64,000 bases of DNA from Patiria pectinifera (Eukaryota; Echinodermata; Asteroidea; Valvatida; Asterinidae): positions 14,372,381-14,436,380 of the forward strand of contig CM057136.1 of assembly GCA_029964075.1 (NCBI GenBank), written 5' to 3'. This document shows positions 63,926-64,000 of the stretch, piece after piece; position 1 is the first letter of the stretch, and each line of letters starts with the position of its first letter. The translations under genes were made by a program, and so were the position numbers. Below the pieces are notes generated by a model. The model was not told the origin of the DNA, did not search any database, and worked only from the letters and a program-made list of their open reading frames with translations.

Positions 63926-64000
63926 CTAAGAAAACAAAGAAAATATTGAAGTAATGTTGACGGAAATAATTCATCGAGGTATTTCGGAAATAGCTAACAT

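Overview
The window is animal nuclear DNA. Coding sequence is broken into short exons with GT-AG introns of roughly 0.1-3 kb, and 5'-UTR introns, TATA-box candidates and poly(A) signals can be seen. There are many tRNA-derived SINEs, MITEs and tandem repeats. The mix of gene families, together with abundant ACATGT-type palindromic simple repeats and dispersed AGAGGGCGCT motifs, suggests a marine deuterostome invertebrate. An echinoderm such as a sea star is my best guess, but no species is certain.

Nine genes can be rebuilt exon by exon with consistent splice phases. They are: a RASGEF1B-like Ras-family exchange factor (+, 5' end missing, 2367-8184); BOLA1, a mitochondrial iron-sulphur factor (-, 19398-21507); macroH2A, a core histone fused to a macro domain (+, 25181-30307); an RDH11-14-type short-chain dehydrogenase/retinol dehydrogenase (+, 35397-38458, with a TATA candidate and a 5'-UTR intron); a large alpha-arrestin (ARRDC type) with a 780-residue disordered tail (-, 41059-46928); a sigma-class GST (-, 49361-51120); ribosomal protein S24 (+, 52445-57003); a second sigma-class GST (-, 58726-61021); and the 3' half of a third GST (-, from 63267 past the right edge).

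The right third is a small cluster shaped by duplication. GST-2 and GST-3 share exon sizes, and the region downstream of both carries homologous sequence starting at the RPS24 3' end. GST-1 and RPS24 are head-to-head across about 1.3 kb. No operon-like logic links the other genes. They are a mix of housekeeping, chromatin and metabolic genes.

The long gene-poor stretch 8.2-19.4 kb is repeat territory: a 170-bp array, a 186-bp array, a 90-bp array split by a nested pair of transposon insertions, a 189-bp array whose unit carries terminal inverted repeats, and a 178-bp duplication. The same 531-bp TTAA-flanked MITE with an internal 34-bp palindrome occurs at 15.7 kb and 48.6 kb. Introns host further MITEs and SINEs, including a 1.8-kb TA-flanked pogo/Tigger-like element inside the last RPS24 intron. 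I see no CRISPR, phage or prokaryotic defence system. The most unusual items are the transposon stratigraphy, two hairpin-forming insertions, the RPS24/GST segmental duplication, the arrestin tail and a canonical X-box palindrome over the BOLA1 start codon.
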